A stretch of 64,000 nt of DNA. Origin: Terriglobia bacterium. GTDB taxonomy: Bacteria > Acidobacteriota > UBA6911. Of the stretch, positions 62,970 to 64,000 are shown in pieces. The stretch spans positions 22,509 to 86,508 of the forward strand of contig JAIQGI010000032.1 in assembly GCA_020072565.1 (NCBI GenBank), read 5' to 3'. A program made the translations under genes and the position numbers. How positions within the stretch are numbered: position 1 is the first letter of the stretch; the number at the start of each line of letters is the position of its first letter. The notes under the pieces are model-generated. The model did no database searches. It saw only the letters and a program-made list of their open reading frames with translations, and was not told the DNA's origin.

Positions 62970-64000
62970 GATCTCATCCGCCTGCCCTTAATGAAATCTG
63001 CCAGAGCCAGTTCGCGCGGCCGGAGACACTTGACGGACGGAGCAATCCGACACTCGGCCGGTCGTGGAACACCATCGGGAACAGAGTTTGCCGCAAGGAT
63101 GATGCGAAAAAACCAATTGTCGCCCAATGCCGGGAAAAGCTGCTCCCGGAAGAAGCATTTGCGGACTTCTTCACAATCGTGGAGACCGCGCACCCTCTGC
63201 AACGGTGACAAGGTTGGCTGTCGATCAGGTTCCATACCCGGATCTCTCTGCTGCTGCAATGAAACCAGGAATGCGACATGCTCCTTCGTGCCGGAAACGA
63301 GGTCGCGCCGCCATTTGTTTCATGAGGAGCAACGTTGACACAAAACACCGCGGCTACTGCTCAGGCGATGCGACAAGCTCCCTGATACCCAGCGGCAAAA
63401 TATAATCTATCTCGTCAAAATCATCGACAAAATCTTATCCGACGGCCTGGGCCCCTTGACATCCTCCCGCACCGCACGATCCGGCAGTTTGCGCGCAAGC
63501 ACGAGAACCATGGACGGTCGCTTCGTCCGCTCGTCTGACTTTCCCATCCACAAAACGGTTGCAGGCGCGGCCTGGCGAGGGAACTGGGTGCTCACATCGA
63601 CAGGATTTTTAATGATAACAGATGAGCTGCCATAGCCCTCTGAGGCCGATGACCCCGATCGAACTGGATGAGAAACGGCGGCATCCAACTCGCACGGAAG
63701 AGTTAAAGACCCGCCGACACTTCTCCAGCCTGCCTGCCAGATACCTGGATTTCAACCTTTTGGGGGTCCGGCTAACGGGCCGAATCCTTGCGCCCGAGCC
63801 CCATCGTCACTGAATATTCTCCATCCCCCACGTCGCGCGGGCTCGTTGAGCGCAATCGCAAGTCGGAACTTGTCAATGATTTTGAGACACCTCTGACTCG
63901 AATTTAATGTCGTTTCTGAGAACTTGCCCCACCTCGCTGGAAATATCACCGTCCAGAATGCCCCAGGATTGACGATCTATATCTGATCCATCTTCTAATA
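62970..64000. other. 1-kb right end without a supported gene
   Basis: No open frame here has both a good start and a family pattern. A minus-strand frame at 63407-63688 has a protein-like middle (VSTQFPRQAAPATVLWMGKS; SMVLVLARKLPDRAV) and may be the relic of a gene, but I cannot name it. The promoter of the long glycan operon should lie within about 62975-63100. No repeat family member was found. Confidence 0.45.

Noticed and set aside
63407..63688. 93-aa minus-strand gene at the right end
   Set aside because: Part of the text is protein-like, but there is no ribosome site or recognisable family; kept only as a possible relic in the spacer note.

Overview
The window looks like a chromosomal segment of an Acidobacteriota bacterium. 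This is an inference from gene content: a VWFA-related protein of the acidobacterial type, a PadR regulator placed directly before an ADOP-type (acidobacterial duplicated orphan permease) MacB/FtsX-like permease, a DUF1579 protein, many exported peptidases, and GC-rich genes separated by hairpin-rich spacers. No rRNA, tRNA, CRISPR array, insertion sequence or phage gene was seen.

Layout. 1-6.7 kb: the start of an exported protein cut by the window edge, then a minus-strand pair of a 1685-residue TPR protein and a VWA protein one base apart. 7-17.2 kb: an eroded stretch with a PIN-domain remnant, padR with a PadR-like operator, a collapsed ADOP permease, a DUF1579 protein, an exported protein of unknown function, a dual-specificity phosphatase, a uracil/xanthine permease, an exported HExxH peptidase, a decayed Ser/Thr kinase, an exported M20 amidohydrolase and a frameshifted remnant. 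17.2-18.5 kb: arsR-arsM behind a promoter overlapped by a large dyad. 18.7-21.6 kb: tldD (with a twin-arginine leader) and tldE. 22.2-25.1 kb: a membrane-anchored Nfu-N-like protein, a DUF2914-like protein, a Clp1/Grc3-like P-loop kinase and endonuclease III. 25.5-37.9 kb: housekeeping and peptidase genes (isoaspartyl peptidase, aspartate kinase, M28 and M29-like peptidases, thiD, LOG-family protein, dgt, arfB, an aminotransferase). 38-41.8 kb: an ECF sigma factor, an overlapping anti-sigma factor and two TPR proteins.

42.5-63.0 kb is a surface-glycan locus: a WecA/MraY-type initiating transferase, a PglF/CapD-type dehydratase, a cyanophycinase-like peptidase, two glutamine-dependent asparagine-synthetase-like amidotransferases, GT4 and GT2 glycosyltransferases, a B12-binding radical SAM enzyme, an alpha/alpha-toroid-like protein with a possible frameshifted C-terminus, two methyltransferases, a giant GT39-like membrane protein and a membrane transglutaminase-like protein. 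The last two share an N-terminal extracytoplasmic segment of about 50 residues. This locus is the best candidate for an undescribed system: building, amidating and methylating a lipid-linked glycan, with a transglutaminase-like enzyme acting outside the membrane.

The spacers carry several families of short inverted-repeat elements: a hairpin family with a constant loop and compensated stems, a 33-nt core repeat, a 138-bp hairpin element, an 85-bp element with inverted ends and others. Four of the convergent gene pairs (near 21.9, 25.2, 35.5 and 46.7 kb) have such elements between their stop codons, and in one case repeat-like DNA appears to have been recruited into the 3' end of a coding frame.
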